In this document: piece by piece, positions 20,370 to 20,987 of the stretch | How positions within the stretch are numbered: the first letter of the stretch is position 1 | How the letters are laid out: the number at the start of each line of letters is the position of its first letter | Origin: an uncultured Campylobacter sp. | GTDB taxonomy: Bacteria > Campylobacterota > Campylobacteria > Campylobacterales > Campylobacteraceae | DNA: 20,987 nucleotides | Assembly: GCF_938017705.1 (NCBI RefSeq) | Contig: NZ_CALIIS010000028.1 | Coordinates: 1-20,987 of the forward strand | Reading direction: 5' to 3' | The notes under the pieces: generated by a model | What the model was told of the DNA's origin: nothing | The model's input: only the letters and a program-made list of their open reading frames with translations | The model's database searches: none | Position numbers and translations under genes: made by a program

Positions 20370-20987
20370 ACGCAGGCTAGAGCAAAATTGCAATGTGAGA
20401 CTAGATGACGTGTGGAAATTAAGCTTTAAATTTTAGATTTCGCGCGGGCAGGCGCCGTTAAATTTCTTCTTTTTTATTAATTGGCGGCGGTCGGTTTATC
20501 TTTAAATTTAGCGACTTTTGACTTACTTTTTTGGCAGGAGTTGCACGAATTCTATCATGCAATCTTGTTAAAAATTTCATGTGAAGCTTCGCAGAAACTT
20601 AAAATTTTTAGATTTGGAATTTTGCCTGGATTTTGTGGCTTTGAAATTTGAAAAGCTCTAACGGCTCGAAGCTTGCGCGTTAAACTCGCTTAATGAGCTA
20701 TGACAGGTTTTCATTAACCCGGTTTTCTAGATTTATGCGAAATTTTAATTTCGTCTTGTCGGGCTCAATGAAATTTCGCTAGGTCGTTCGGAGGGCGTCG
20801 TTTAGCCTATCTTGCGTGAAATTTGCGCTCAGATAAATCCTGCCCGCTCAAGTTTTAAAGCTAAGCTAAGCTTTTTGAAATTTAGCTCAGCAAAATTCGT
20901 GGTCTTAAAAATTTACCAGCTTGGGTAGAGCTTAAATGCCTGACGGAATTTGCACGCTTGAAGGAATTTATTAGCCAAGCAATTTAT
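20370..20987. other. Gene-free right end of the window
   Basis: These 618 bases show no credible coding region on either strand. The DNA has many stops, AAATTTTAAA words, a small palindrome CGAAATT-TT-AATTTCG (20738-20753) and a short hairpin AAAGCT/AGCTTT followed by TT (20857-20876). No modB remnant, tRNA or strong terminator after modC is recognised. It could be decayed coding DNA or the start of a larger non-coding region running past the window. Confidence 0.5.

Noticed and set aside
1..20987. CRISPR arrays, insertion sequences, prophage or toxin-antitoxin genes
   Set aside because: No regularly spaced repeats other than the queE 24-bp units, and no transposase-, integrase- or phage-like protein is encoded.

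Overview
The window reads as chromosomal DNA of a Campylobacterota (epsilonproteobacterial) species, most likely a Campylobacter with unusually high G+C for the genus; an oral species such as C. gracilis is a guess. Reasons: recognisable genes resemble Campylobacter proteins, ATGA and TGATG gene overlaps are frequent, promoters show a clear TATAAT-type -10 with little -35, and intergenic DNA is packed with AAATTTTAAA-like runs between GC-rich segments. From memory, three blocks here lie apart in C. jejuni: moaA to trxB (about Cj0161c-Cj0146c), the mla/RND genes (about Cj1373-Cj1371) and the mod genes (about Cj0303c-Cj0300c). That synteny was not checked.

Block 1 (1-12052, plus strand). First comes a tightly overlapping run: the 3' part of moaA (molybdopterin synthesis), queE and queD (7-deazaguanine/queuosine synthesis) and a small lipoprotein. 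Next are a membrane protein and rsmE, then rpmE, rsmI, a TrmH/RlmB-like methyltransferase and a RodZ-like membrane protein, which together form a ribosome and rRNA-modification group. After a strong terminator and a gene-free 500 bases come an aminotransferase, hom and yraN. The block ends with trxA (own promoter and terminator) and trxB.

Block 2 (12271-17301, minus strand). Read in transcription order it is mlaA, an mlaC-like gene and a large RND/MMPL exporter gene, forming a probable outer-membrane lipid-transport operon behind a good TTGACA-17-TAAAAT promoter. It is followed by selC (tRNA-Sec, UCA anticodon, with its own TATAAT) and an unrecognised lipoprotein gene of lower G+C.

Block 3 (17485-20369, plus strand). 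This is modE, modA, a two-domain molybdate-binding (Mop/TOBE) protein and modC. The permease gene modB is absent from the cluster. An inverted repeat overlaps the likely modE promoter. The last 618 bases hold no gene I can recognise.

Functional thread: molybdate uptake (mod), the first molybdopterin step (moaA) and tRNA-Sec (selC) are all needed for a selenocysteine- and molybdenum- or tungsten-containing formate dehydrogenase, although no such gene is in the window. The most interesting items are the ABC-free MlaA/MlaC/RND operon, the mod cluster without modB, the repeat-bearing insertions in QueE and in the RND protein, and the odd acceptor stem of selC.
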